Notes: a model not told the origin generated them from the letters alone. A DNA stretch of 64,000 bases from Thamnaconus septentrionalis (GCA_009823395.1 CM020503.1:1449001-1513000); one strand, 5' to 3'. Positions 24,481 through 39,300 are shown, counted from the first letter of the stretch. Translations and numbers: made by a program.

Positions 24481-25086
24481 TCACCCGATGTGTTCACCTT
24501 GAATCAGCGTATCACACACATAATGCTCAAGGTAAGCCTGCTGCTCAGATAAGGCCATAAAAGGCTGGCAAAATTTTAGAGCTGGGACGCGACGGAGGCA
24601 ATGACGACGACAACTGATCCCGGGAGAGAGATGAACAGTTGACCTCTAAAGACACTAACACACAGACACCCGCACACACACCTGCATGCTAAAAAGAGCA
24701 ACGAGACGCGTTGAGCCCGTGGGTGTTATGATTGAAGGAAAAAGGACAAACAGGTCAGGAACGTGGCGCCTGTTTAACATGCAGATTCATTCTTCACAGC
24801 TGCACGCCTCGACTTGTCTGGAATGTAATTTGCCGGGTTTGTAATTTGTCTTATTCTATAAAAGCTGCTGCTCTCGAACAAGCGCTCTCCAAAAACGAAG
24901 GAAGAAAAACCACGGTGTAATTAATCGGGGACAAAAAGGTTTTTGGTAGGAACAAAAAAAAAAACCAACTCTGTGACATCACACAGTTTGTGTGTCTGGG
25001 TCAAACCACGTGCGTGCGACGTTAGCAATTATGCTTGATGGCACATTTATTTGGTTGATAAATTTAGACAAACACCGTGACAGGTC

Positions 25087-25150
<64 letters not shown>

Positions 25151-28100
25151 GACATAAAATAACCCGCAGCACTTTCTTCATCACATGGGACGGATTTTGA
25201 GCAGATTGGTGAGATTGAGAGACTGGTCAAGTGTTGTGATGCCATCATCAATCATCAGCACGGCAGAAGAGCAAAGGTCGAGCTTTCAGGCTCTCCAACT
25301 CTAAACCGTGAGACACTGCTGTGGATCAGGGAGGTTGGCCTCTTGCTTTTCCGGGCAGCTTTGTGACAGCGAGCTTATCTTGTGAAGAGTGATGAAGGTT
25401 GTAAAAGGCGGCTTGACGTTGTGTCGATAGCCCCGAAGCCAGTGTGTCTATCAGGCAGCCGCGAGGCTCTTCAGATCAAAGACTAATCTGTGAGTGTCCA
25501 ATGCTGCCATCACCACCGACTCTCAAGGTCTTTTTGTAATGCGTTGGTTTCATTATAAACATAGACTGTATTTGTGTTCATCACGTATTTGAAATATGTG
25601 ATTAACACCCATTGTTAAAAAAGGGAAACATCTTTTTTCCTTTAACAACTCCTGACAGAAGGAGAAGCAGCATTGTGACCATCGGAGAGTGTCCAGTTTC
25701 CAGTCACACTTTCCTTCTTACGCTCTCAATGCGTCAGAGCGCCGCAACGGGGCAGCTTTGAAAGCGCCATCCAAGGGTGAAATCGCTGCGAAACATGAAG
25801 AGTTTTTCCACCACGAGCCTCTGGCAAACACTCTGGGATTCTTCTCCTTCTCCTTCTGCGAGCCGAGCCTCGGTTCAACCAACCTCAGTCGAGTCAGCGC
25901 CACTGAGGAGAATCTGGCACTGATCCAGGAACAGCCGAGGGGCAGCAGGAGAGAGCGGCCCCTGTGCAGGGTTGATGTGAGGCCGTGTTTGCCAACACAC
26001 AGGAGTTGAAGGAGTCTCGAGGGAGGAGGGGGCGCAGATGAAATGAAAATAATTTTGAGGGCAAATGGAAAAAAAAAAACCCAAAATAAAAAAAAAAAAA
26101 AGCAAACTATTCATTAGAGGGCGTTGTCGTAATCAGCCGAGCCCAGAGTGAACCGTTGGAACACATCGCAACATCTATGTCCTGCAGCACAGAATGGGAT
26201 GAACTGTAGTTCTTTAATTCTAGTGATCAGCAATCAGGTCCTCGGGTCGAGGAACGCAAGAAAGGGACGTACCCGCAGGTCTCCGTTGGCCAGGTGAGGG
26301 TTGTGGTGTCCGGGGTAGGTGCCGTAGACGGGTTCCTTGCAGTAGATCTTGATGACGCAGCGGTCCTGGACGTCCCTCGGGTCCTCCAGCTCGTAGAAGA
26401 TGTTACGGGTCTCGTCTTTGATGAGCAGAGCTGTGCTAGGAGACCTTAAACATCCATCCAGCCCCGCACGACAACATGAGTTTAGCGATAAAAGAAAACA
26501 AGTTGGAGCAAAAGAGGAGGCAGCAGGGAGGCTCCACGTACCTGAGCATGGCCATGGTGAGCCTCTGGGGGAACATGTGCACGATGAGTGCCCTCAGAGT
26601 CTCCAGGCTGGTCAGCTCGTGGGTCAGGTGCACTCTGCGGGTCTCCTCCCCGAGCTGGAGGAAGAGGATCCCTGCATTTGTGGAGAGGGAGGACGGGATG
26701 GCGAGTTGAATCAATAGTCAACCGTCCAAACGTCTTCACTCTGCTGACGCTCAAGCTCATTGACGACTGTTTGCTATTTCTCAGAGTGCAAACCCGTGAA
26801 GTGATAAATGGGTTCAGCAACAGAGGGTGAGACAAAAGAAGACGTGTAGATACTCTGAAAATGATAAGACGGGATGGCCAAGGTCTTAAAACGCCTCAGA
26901 CGCTTTCCCACATGAATAAATATGAGCACAGCCTCGGGTTCCATCGATGGGACGTGAACTGTTTAAGGAGAAAATGGAGACCGATAACAGCTGCTGCATC
27001 AAGAAATTACAATCAATCATTGTGCGTTCTTTTCTTCCTTTCGCATCACCGGCGAGACAGATAGTTTACAGAAGATGATTTTGTTTTTGTGCACCACCTA
27101 TTAATCAGAGATGACAGGCGGATCATTTAAAAGCGTTAGGCAGCTCTGTTTACAGGTAGTTCAACTCTCCCAGGGTTGGAACAGGGTTACAGACGCTGTG
27201 ATAACTGATTCCCCGCATTACTGTCAAAACTAGTTCTTAAACTTCTTAAAATGATTATGTAAAGATATCCATTTTGTTACGGTCTGGCATTCTTCTGTTA
27301 CTTGTTTTTTGGTTATTGGGCATTCCCTCAGCTTCTCCTCTGTTTCTCCTTAGCAGGGCAGGTGGCAGTCAGGAGGCGGGGCATTGCCATTCTGCAATCA
27401 CCCACCTAGCCCACTCTGTCAGACAATTCCACTATGTCCATTGGTTGGTACCTCGCTGCCGCACACCTCTACCGTTCTCTGGGAAAATCTCAGCTTCCCT
27501 CCTGCCACTGCCGCCTGCGACATTTTGTGCTGATTTTTTGAGTTTCTCTATTTTCCAGGGTGATGAGAAGTAAGGTGTGAACGCAAGCGTTTACTTATTC
27601 TCCTGCTTTTTGTTGTCCACCTGTCTTCCAGCCAGAGCAAATTTTTTCACAAAATAACCAGCAGTAAATGAAAGCGCTTCATTATCCCTTAGAAAAAGAG
27701 CAATTCCAGCAGTGCTTAACAAGCTAAATTGAAGCTATCTCCCTCTCTGTGAAGTAACATTGTAAGGCTAAACAGTTAGCATTTGTTGGTACGATATGTG
27801 TTTCAAATTTAGACATTTTATTAAAGTAAGTGCCCTAGGACAACCTTTGTTAAAGTGCAGTGTGTTATGTCTTCGTAATTCTAGGAGGTAATATTTGCAA
27901 TGGGTACTGTGCAAGCTGCCGCCTCACAGCAAGAAGGTTGTGGGTTCGACTCTGGGCCTGGGACCTTTCTGTGTGGAATTTTCATGATTCTCCCTGTGTC
28001 TGTATGGGTTCTCTCTGGGTTCTCCGGCTTCCTCCAACAGTCCAAAAACATGCATGTGAGGTCAATTGAACACTAAATTGTCCATAGGTGTATATGTGAG

Positions 28101-29247
28101 TGTGAATGGTTGTTTGTCTCTATGTGGCCCTGCGATGAACTGGCGACTTGTCCAGGGTGTACCCTGCCTTTGCCCTATGACAGCTGGAAGAGGCTCCAGC
28201 TGACCCCTGTGACCCTGAGCTCAGGAAGAAGCAGGGATTGAAAATGGATGGATGGATGGGTACTATGCAAACGTAGCCTGTTAGTGGGTTAAAATAGGTA
28301 ATCCACCATTCACACTGCTGCAATGGGAGAATGTATTAATAAATGTTGCTGTATTTATATCCAATCTGCCACATGGAGCGGAATGCGTTTCTGAGCAACA
28401 CTGCAACCAGCCACAAGGAGGCAACAAACGAGAACGCATCTTTGTAATCAGCATCGTCTTAGCAGATTCTGAATGGAGATGATGAAACCAACGGAGTTGT
28501 GTGTTGACCTCTGACCTGGTGCCCTGAGCTTGGCCTGGCTGGACGAGCGCGCCAGCGGCAGGCTCTGACGCAGCCGGTTCATCCGGTTGAAGCCGATGGG
28601 GAGATCCGACTCCGACATGGTTTCCAGATTTTCGGCGGAGGCGAAGGAAACCCGGCTGGCCTGGTCGGCGAGCGCCGGCTGAGTCGGGCTGAGTCGAGTC
28701 ACGCGAGGCGTCCGAGTCTGCAAGCAGGACGAGGGAAGGTGAGACAGAGCGGAAGAAGGTAACGCCGAAGTTGAACACAAAATTGGCAGAGGGAAAAAAC
28801 AAAATGGCAGCAGGAAACGAATGCAAAGACACAAAAGAGAAGGCATTCAGCACACAGGCGGGCGGGCGGGCAGACAGTTTAGCTCAGACAAAGCTGCTTT
28901 GCATCTGCCTTCAGAGGGCCGGCGGTGGGGAAGCTGAGTCCTGGAGATAAAGCTTCTCACAGAGGCTGCAGCACACACAGCCAGGTACAATAACACGTCT
29001 AAAGAAGAAGAAGAAGAAGAAGACGAAGCAGAAAAAAAACAAGCCTGGACCGCCCTCAGAATAGCACCACCTGACTGACTGAACCAAGCTTCAATTAGAC
29101 ACTCAGGAAGAAGAAAGTGTCGGCAGCAGCACAGGAGATGAAAACACTTGGAGGTGACTCAAATGTAAAGAAAGTCGGCGGCGCCGAGCACTTCATCTGC
29201 GTGCCGGTTTCCTGCCAGAGCTGCAGATCACCTCTGATAATCCCCCC

Positions 29248-29283
<36 letters not shown>

Positions 29284-30281
29284 AACACCCACGGGCCATT
29301 TTTGATCGGCAGAACACCTGCAGTTACGGATACAGCAGGTTGGCTTTTAACAAAATTCACACGGAGGGACATTTTCCAGGCCAGAAGATACAGTAACGAG
29401 CTCCCACTGCCTTCTGCATCCATGGCCCCGACCTCCATCTCATCCATCCCTCTGTGTGGGTGCTGCTGCTTCAATCCCCGAGGCCATCGGGGCAACTGAG
29501 GCGCGATGCTTGGCCGCGCGCGCGTGCCCGCGGCGCCAGCACTGCGCGGCAGAGGACGCTTAAAGCATGGCACGGACGCCAGAGATTTCATTTCACTCCC
29601 CTCGGCACCCAGGACAGTCGGAGGGTCCGCGGAGCCGCAGCACAGAGAGGGAGGGAGGCTCCCCGGCACGGAGCAGCCTGACGGATTATGCTCGCCGCCT
29701 CTCGTATGTTCTGAGATTTATGGCCTCCCGCTCGCTGCTCGTCGGGCCCAGACGGCGCACAGGCAGCGCGCCTCCCGCATGCAAAACCACAGCGCCGTCA
29801 AGCTACAGAGGAGAGGAGAGCGCAGCAGCGGGGGGAGGAGGGGATGTTGGGGAGGCTCTACTCTGCATCTGCATCTGGCGATGTGCAAAGAGAGGTAAGA
29901 CAAGAGAGGGCAGGGAGAGGTGAGCTGATGTGGTGGTGGAGGAGGAGGAGGAATAAAACATGGGGAGCACCTGGAGGAGAGGTGGGTGGCTCAGAGTGAC
30001 TGATGCCTTTGTTGCCTCCTGGTGGCTTTAACGTGGGCAGGAGATTGTTTCTTTAATCAATCAGTCAATCAATCAACTCTTATTTAAAAAGGCTAAATCA
30101 CAACCAAAGGCGTCTCAAAGCGCTTTGCACAATCAGGATAAAACCAACTGGGCCCTCCAGAACAAGCAAGGTGGGCAGGAAAAAGTCCCCTGTTGGAAGA
30201 AACCTGGAGCGGATCCAGACTCCAGGGGGCGCTCATCTACTTGGGGGTTGGGGTGACAAGGAAATACAAAAACAAAGAGTG

Positions 30282-30325
<44 letters not shown>

Positions 30326-33300
30326 TGGTCAGAGTGCAGACAGGCCACAGTGTGTGTGTGTGTGCGTGCGTATGTAAATATATATATTCATATGTATACA
30401 TAACTATATACATGTATCTGTATACGTACATATGTATATGTATACATATATACATATATACAGTGTATAGAGAGGGATAGGGATATAAATAGGTATATAA
30501 TAAATAATTAAAAATAGAATAATAGAAAGACATAAATATGTACTTGTGTATATAAATATGTATATGAATAAAACTAAATTATTGTATAATTATACATAAC
30601 ATTTAAATAGACTTAAATGTATAATAGTGGATTGTTTGTTATAGAATAGAAATAGAAAGTATTTGTCCGTGATGGGATGGAGGAAGAATTTCGGGGTGGC
30701 AGAACTTGAAAGTGTTCGACTTTGACTTTCAGCGGCAGCTAAAATAAGTCAAGGCAGTGTTTGTGGCTTTGACTTGAAGTCTTTGCTGCACTCAACACCA
30801 GTTTCTTCACTAAGCCTGAGCCACTCTGCACGCATGTTGTCTGAAAAAACAAAAATGCCTATTTGCGTTTTCTTGCATGAGAGCTTCCATGAATTTCATG
30901 AGGGCACAACAGTCATCCGAGATGAAGATTTTCACTTGATTTCACTGCCACTGCTGCAAAATGATGTGCGCTGGAAGAAAACACACACGCACACACACAC
31001 ACACACCATCGAGAAGAAGCGCTTCATGTTTTTCTAAACCAATTAGATGTTAGTTGAAAAGGACCTCAAAGTAAAATATTGCACCACTATGTCAATATTG
31101 CCACTATGTCAAATGAACTGCGGCTCGACTATTCACCCCCCACCCAATGGAACCAGCAAACAGCTGGCTGCACATCAAACAGTGACGCCGTGTAATCCGG
31201 TGAGGAAGGACGATAACAAAGCTGCAGCTTTAATGCGACAAAAACCAGGTTGTAAGCACTTCATTGGTATTGTAACGGCTAAGCTGGGTTATTGTCGCAG
31301 GAAATGTCGTACGGCACGAAACATCTGGCCGAGTTTCACCACAGAGGAGCTCCTGTGCTGCTGTGAGTCCTCGCACTGAGGGTTTGTAGATCTGGAGGAG
31401 ATCAAGCGTAAATCAAACACAAGAGAGGAGGGAAGATAAATTATTGGAAATTGCAGGGGAAAATTTTGTCTGCTGGTAAAAACGGACCTGCAGCTGATCC
31501 GATCATTGATTAAAGGCCACTTATCACACATCTTTCTTCCTGCTCTTTCCAAAAACATGGCATTTAAAGGACATTAGGGGTCATTTTACACATCTAAGTA
31601 TTTACATTTTTATAAATTTAAATCTTTTTTATATACACCTGTCAGGGCACAAATATACATTTGCACGCTTAAAATAATATTTAGGTATTTCATGATCATT
31701 AGTTATCATCTGTCACAGATTACATCTCTAATTGCAAGTACACATTGACACAGCTAGTTAATCACTCACATAGCTTAAGTCCATCTGCTCCTTGGTGCAG
31801 ACATACAGGCCACAACTTCAGACTGAAGTCTGTCAAAACGTAGATGACGACTTTTGTTGCCACCTGTGGCAGCAGAATCTTCTGGACATCTGCATTTGCA
31901 TCTGCTGAACATTTTCTCCGAATGCGCACACATCAGACACACTAAAACTGCTTCGTCCTCATTTCAACTGGACGACCTGGCAAGGCAGCAATGGCCACCT
32001 ACAGATCCGGGAATGACTCTCATTAGTGAGCTGTGCAGTGGCTGAAAAACAGCTTGGTCACTGCAATTTGCATGCTTCACTGTGCAGCAGCCAATCAGGC
32101 GTCTCGCTTATCTGCCACCGACGCAAACACAATGACCTTCAACCCTCAATGCCACGCACTGGGTGCTGATTTGTTAACTGCCAAATCAAACAAAAAAAAC
32201 TTTACCATCGACTCTGCAGTTACATCCACGACACCATTGTGTAGAACTGTCAAATATCTATTTCCTAACCAGAACATTGTTAACAGCAGAATCTTCCCTC
32301 CGCAAAGTATTACAATTCAACCTGTTCAACTCCGAGTGGCCGCGAACATCCACACGTCCCACTGGCTCCGACTCCCTGATATGATTGATGAGGCACAGCT
32401 GAAATACACTCCCTCTCCACCCCTCTCTCCAGCCGCCTCCTAACTCCTGCCTCGATCCGCATAGCTGCCACAAGCACCATGACTCAGTGATTTCCTGGCT
32501 TTTAGCGACTAACCCTGTGACATTCCTTCCCAGGCAGATTTCTCACCCTTTCTGAATAATTACAAATCATCCGATTGGTTTTTTTTTTTTTTTTTTTTTC
32601 TCGCTGCGCGCCAACCGGAAGAGGAGAAGGCAGCAACATCATTACGCCGGCGGCCTGAGGGAGGCGAAGGAGTTCCTAGTTCCATTTCCCACAGTGGCGG
32701 AGCAGCTGGAGGTTAATTGCCGTGCTCAAGGGCGCTTGTTTTTTTAAGCGAGAGAAGTGACCCTCTGAACCCTAATATTCCCCACTGAAGCAGCCTCGTC
32801 ACAGCTGGGTTTTCTTTCTGGAGGCGACCTTGATGTCACCAGAGAAGGACAGATCACAGTGTCAACAAAACCAACGCTCCTCTGATCAGAAAAAGCCACC
32901 CAATGCTCCAAAGCGGCTTCTGTTCCTCGTGGCTGAAATCCTACTGTAGCCTCTCTCATTAGGAGAGACCTTTTCGCGGCGAGTCGCTGCAGCTTCCGTT
33001 GGTTTTTAGCCTTTTTAACGTGCAACCCTGCGCGCTCAATCCTCGCAGCCTTGGCAGTCAAGTGTCACTGAGCGATTCTGGCCACGTGCCGTAGCGCCGT
33101 GCCCGTCAGGAAGTGCACTGCAGCACTCGGGCTCTTAAGCCTTTTCTTTTTTCCAGCGGTGAAGAAAACGCTAGGCACTCCTTGCTGAGCCCAAATCGGG
33201 GGAATAGCGATTTCCCCGCCAAGCATCATATCAACAGCCAAACAGCGTCGACGCAACAAAAGCCTTTGTCTGAATGGGTTAGCACTGAGCTAGCTCACTG

Positions 33301-36300
33301 GGGCACATACGGGTAGTCTAGGGATACGACTTGGTAAAGGAAAAAAAAGAAAGTGTGAGGAATCGATATTGTGTTTAAGAGCTGAGAGGAAAAAAAAATC
33401 AAATAACTGAGCAGATAACTGCGTTGGTTGTGAATCAAACTTAATTTATTGAGTCAGTGTTTGATGGAGTGATGGATGGATGGATGGATGGATGGATGGA
33501 TTGATTTCAGTTTCTGGAAAGACCTACCAGGTATCCAGTCGGTTTTATGATGTTGAAAAACTGTATGAATCCAATCCAGAGGAATCTTGTTTTATTTTTT
33601 ATAAAATGTTTTGTTTTTGTTAGTTTTTCAACAAACGCTTTGGTTAAAAATTTTGAAGTAAGACTCCACTTAAAATCATATCAGTTTTTGTGAAATTCCA
33701 AAGAAGTTTATCATCACAGGATTTATGTAATTATTTTCCATAGTTGTTGAGTTGTTGAGTCAAAATGACACTAATGCTTATGGGCAGAGGGTGCTGTTTC
33801 CGGGGACTATTTTTACTGCTGCACCACAGAAAGGCATGCTGATTAATTTGAGTTAAAAATGTAGAAACTGTAGGAAATAATTAAGGAGTTGTGCAAAATA
33901 AAGAAATGGTTTCTGTTGTCTAGAGATTGTTCAGTGTTTTTAAAAAAATGCCCAGTATGGAACAAAACTCAGCACAAAAAGAAAGAAAATGATTGGTAAA
34001 TTAGTACTTTGCTGCAACAACGCATCTTGGCAGAGAAGTTTGGCATATTTTTCATGTGTGCAACCTACAAACTCAGCTTTGCTGCTCACAAATGAAACGA
34101 AAAAAAGTTATTGCTGGTGTCAAGAGGGGAAGTCCGCAGATTGTCACTGCCAATGTTTATTTTTTCTGTGTCCGTTTTGAATGAAGTGTACTATCTGAGG
34201 TGTTTCTAGAGTAAAACAAAGGGAAATTTGTCACGCATGAAACTGAAACTGAAATCTCAAGAAAATTAAGAATCTCCTTTTTAATTATTCCGTGAAAGTT
34301 TTAATATGACTCTCTATTTATTAAGAGAGATAAAGGAGGATGAGAACAAAAACACCAATAAATTGACCAACTGAACTGGAGAACACAACCTTGTAAACTA
34401 TAATACAAATCTCAACACACTCTAAAGGGGAGACAGTTAGATACATACAACTATAAAAATACATTAAGATAGATTGTTAGCTGCACACATGTAATAATTG
34501 TGATCTGCCTATGGGTCCAAGAAAGCCAGTGTAAATATCTAGCATGACAAAATGTGTGATCGATGAATTCTGATGTGGGGTAAAACTCCACTGGAAAGCA
34601 AACACTGGAATGATTCATCAGCCGCAGTGTAAAAATATTAAAACATTCGATGACAAGAAAAAAAAATATGATTGACCTAATTAGAGTTTTCCATCCCGGG
34701 GCCCAGTGCGACTGTTAGCTGCTGCCACATGTAGGCTAGTCACGTGACGTTGGCACTGGGATTTGACCACCGAGTCGATGCCACAGCGCTACTGTTAGCT
34801 GCTGCCACATGTAGGCTAGTCACGTAACGTTGGCACGGGGATTTGACCACCGAGCCGATGCCACAGCGCTACTGTTAGCTGCTGCCACAGCGCTACTGTT
34901 AGCTGCTGCCACATGGAGGCTAGTCACATGACGTTGGCACGGGGATTTGACCACCGAGCCGATGCCACAGCGCTACTGTTAGCTGCTGCCACAGCGCTAC
35001 TGTTAGCTGCTGCCACATGGAGGCTAGTCACATGACGTTGGCACGGGGATTTGACCACCGAGCCGATGCCACAGCGCTACTGTTAGCTGCTGCCACAGCG
35101 CTACTGCTAGCTGCTGCCACATGTAGGCTAGTCACGTGACGTTGGCACCGGGATTTGACCGCCACATGTAGGCTAGTCACGTGACGTTGGCACCGGGATT
35201 TGACCACCGAGTCGATGCCACAGCGCTACTGTTAGCTGCTGCCACATGTAGGCTAGTCACGTGACGTTGGCACTGGGATTTGAACACCGAGTCGATGCCA
35301 CAGCGCTACTGTTAGCTGCTGCCACATGTAGGCTAGTCACATGACGTTGGCACCGGGATTTGAACACCGAGTCGATGCCACAGCGCTACTGTTAGCTGCT
35401 GCCACAGTGCTACTGTTAGCTGCTGCCACATGTAGGCTAGTCACGTGACGTTGGCACCGGGATTTGACCACCGAGTCGATGCCACAGCGCTACTGTTAGC
35501 TGCTGCCACATGTAGGCTAGTCACGTGACGTTGGCACCGGGATTTGACCACCGAGTCGATGCCACAGCGCTACTGTTAGCTGCTGCCACATGTAGGCTAG
35601 TCACATGACGTTGGCACCGGGATTTGACCACTGAGTCGATGCCACAGCGCGGCGTCGGCATCCTTTGTCTCTGGTTTCATTCCTCCCACTTTCGGCGGTG
35701 AAGAGGAGAGCGAAGGCAATCGGCTGCGATCATTCCGGCCACTCCGGACTGACTGACTGGCTGACTGACTGACTGACTGACTGACGAGAGCACAAAATGG
35801 AGCAGCGATATTTGCCAAAGTGAGGCTGAATAATGCCGCCGCTCTGCCTTCCATTGTGTCTCTGACAGCATTCTGCTGTTCGAATCCAGCCTTCCAGCAA
35901 TGAGTGGGGAGTGTAGAGGAGGGGGGCGTCATAATTAGGAGTAATAAATACACCTCATCCATAATTACACCTCCCCCGACCGCAGCCCGTCCACGGCAGC
36001 GTGAAAAAACAGGGGGGCACGTGATCACGTCAGACGCAATTGTTCGCTAATCTGTGATGTGTTTGGACCGTCGGAGCAGCAGCCGTGCGTTTAGTGAGCT
36101 GGCAAAACCGATGGAACATCAAAGAGGAGCAGCGGAGGGACCGTAAAACACACACACACACACACACACACACAAGCACACACCCATACAAACACGTACA
36201 CTACTGCGGGGGTTTCTGTTGCATCAGAGGAGGAGGAGGGCGAGACGCCCCGAGAGGAAGGAACCCGATTGGGATTGAGCTGCAGCTCGCATCTGCGGTT

Positions 36301-36321
36301 GACGCGGAGTAAACAGACGAG

Positions 36322-36365
<44 letters not shown>

Positions 36366-39300
36366 ATGTGGACAGGTCACACACACACAAGAACCCACAA
36401 TATTGCACAGTAGAATAAAAGATGATTAGTATCACGGCCAGCTTATGTGCTGTGACACTGCGTTTTACTCTCAGCAGCGCTGGTGAAGAATAATACAGCA
36501 GCCTCGGCTCCCACATGTCCGTGATCTGTTTTCCCCCAATTCGAAGGGAAACTTTTCACCATCCCCCAGAGGGCCTGGCGGAATAAACAATATCAAACAA
36601 CGCAACTGCATTCTAAAGCAAGCAAGCCACAAAGAGAAAAAGCTTTATATAAAGGATGGCTCTTTGTTTTTTTCAATTTGTTTTTACAGCACTGAGCTGG
36701 TTATTGGTTCAATAAATGGTGGTGTTTTTTTCCTCCTTAAATACACCCAGCGCTCTGCTTAAAACCTTACTGGACGGCGAAGATCTCTGAGGTTTCAAGC
36801 GTGCAGTCTCCAACATCCATCGTACAAGACTCCCATTATAATGGTTTTCGGCAGGAGGACGGCCGCCCAATGAGGGCAGAGGGGCGGTACCAAGGGGTTG
36901 CTGAGACCTGTAATAATAGGAGGAGGCACACTGTTGCCAACTGGCTGCGCTGACACTAAAGACATCTGGCTGTCCCACTTTGAGAAATGCTAGTCAAGCA
37001 CCTGCCATGGTCGCTGTGTTCAAGACTTCCCAATTGCCTTCTGCATGTGAACAAGCTCAAGCCTGTATGTTCCAAGTCACCAATCATTCATGTCAACTTA
37101 AAAAAGTGGTAAACCTTGTGGATTTCAATTTGACTTTTCTTTTACTGACTGAGAAAAATGTCACCTTTAAAGAATTTATTTGACTTTGAAAGACCTTTTG
37201 GCCAATTGCTGTATAAACTTGGGCTTATGCAAAACACCCCAGACAGTTTTCAAATAACTTGTATTAGTGTTTAGATATTAGCAATTGTGAGTGTCAAGTG
37301 CCAACTCATCCCAGTTTCTATACATTCAACTTCAGACTTCAGGTTAGACTCACATTTCAAGCACATCCACGCATCTCTTCATAGATGAAGTTCTTCTAAT
37401 GTGTGATGGGTGCGTCAATTTTCAATGGAGTTATTTCATTGTCAACTTCTTTACATTTCAAACAAAGTCTCGTGCGGTGCTCGGTTTCAGCAATGTTAAA
37501 GTCAAAGTGATCTTCCTCAAAATTAAATAACTTGCCAAAAAATTGTCAAGGAAGAGCGATGGGTGGACGTGTGAGTCTAATGTGAAATCTAAAGTTAAAT
37601 GGTTGTGAATGGGGATGGAAGCACTTATTTTTAAATTGGCTGGTATTGCAATACAAAAGCAAAACATTTGAAAACTATTATAATATTTTTTGTTGTTGCA
37701 GCTGGTTCTGGAATAGAGGTGTTGCCTGTCATTTCCAGAATTTTTCTTTTTTTCTCACATTTTTGATTATTTTTTTGCTAGATTAAAAAAAAAAAATAAT
37801 GTCATCACCATAATCAAAAGCTTACCTCAAAAACCCTTTAACACTGCAAGACCTTCTTAAGAGTTTATACAACATTTATTTTTCATGGAGTTCAAAAGCA
37901 GCAGCTTTAGATAATCCTGGAGTTTATAGTCGCTGCATCAGCAATAGTTATGCAGAGAGCCTTTCTTCAGAGCATCAACTAATTTTATGGTTAAAATGCT
38001 GTAATCTGCAGTAAGTGCTTCGCTCGACACATTCACGAGGACACAATCTCCTTCTCCAGCTGCAGCGGCGGCGGCCGGAGCAACACGTCCCATAAAACAT
38101 CACAGCCTTTTGTCTGAGTTGGAGGGAAAGTGCACATTTACATTTTAGGCGACTTTGACACGCGGGTTTCGTTACGAACAAAATCATTTCTGAATGTCAC
38201 ATCGCCCCAATTTGGGAGAGACTTCAGCTGAGCTGCATCTATTTTTTGCTAGACTGAATTCTCACGCTAATGACATAAAAATAAGACTTAATCTGGAGAG
38301 TTATAATCATGTACTCCAGATACATCAAAGAATATAATGTCAACAATCTTATTTTATTCAGGACACAATCCGAATATTTCCACATGGCCGCACTAGCGCT
38401 TCAGAATACAAAAATACAAAATATTTAGTTAACTCTGTAGCAGCTTACTGTTGACACTGAGCCCACAGTCATTCCAGCTTAGGCTGCGCTATTAGGCAGC
38501 ACTTATCCCTTTGGTTTGAACCCAATCGATGATTTTACTCAAACGGAGTCAAGTTTCCTAGTGTGGAAATGTGAAACCAGTCGGTAGTGCTACGATAATG
38601 TGAGCAAATGATGATTGCTTATGGCTCCATTCTCACACATCGATTACAGCGGGACTGCACACTGCAGTGAAAATTGAATTTAATCTGGGAGCGTGCTCAG
38701 ATGCCTATGGTTTGTTTTTAATGTACAAGGAAGTTGGAATGTTTTGCATAGCCGTAGGATATAGTTTACATGTCCATCTTGACCAGCAATGCCAATTAGC
38801 AACACTGCAAGCATCCCAACTAGATCATTTATGAACTTTCAAATTCCAATTCCAATCGTGATTTTGGCTTTCCGTGACCGTAACACGATCATTGAAAGGA
38901 ACCATTGGTTCTGCAATGTGGCTGATGTAGTGAAATTCAGTGTGTCTCACTTGACAGTAGGGCTCTTAACTTTCAATTTCATCAGTCGATGTGTGTGTTT
39001 CGCAGGGCTGCGCTGCAGCCTCATTGCGTTAATAATCTGTCATAACCCCAGCAATCTGGAACCCGCCACAGCAGATGGGCAGGACTTCTATTTTTGCCAG
39101 ATGCCAGAAAACAACACGGCACGGAGCTGAATGTGTGGGGCATCCTAGCAACTGTCACACCAGCAACCATTCAGAGCAATCACTGTGGGGCGCCGCTCAG
39201 CAGTCGCTCCGCTGGTCTTATTGGTTACTATGGTGTTCTCACAATGGTGTGGCCCTTGTTAAGCAGCAGTTGCTAATGTGTTCCAAGTGGGCGATGGCGT

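Noticed and set aside
25689..26009. 106-residue + strand frame
   Set aside because: No conserved motif, no splice or promoter context, and intronic position. Length is compatible with chance.
34711..35650. CRISPR-like array
   Set aside because: The units are contiguous tandem copies without unique spacers, in a vertebrate intron.
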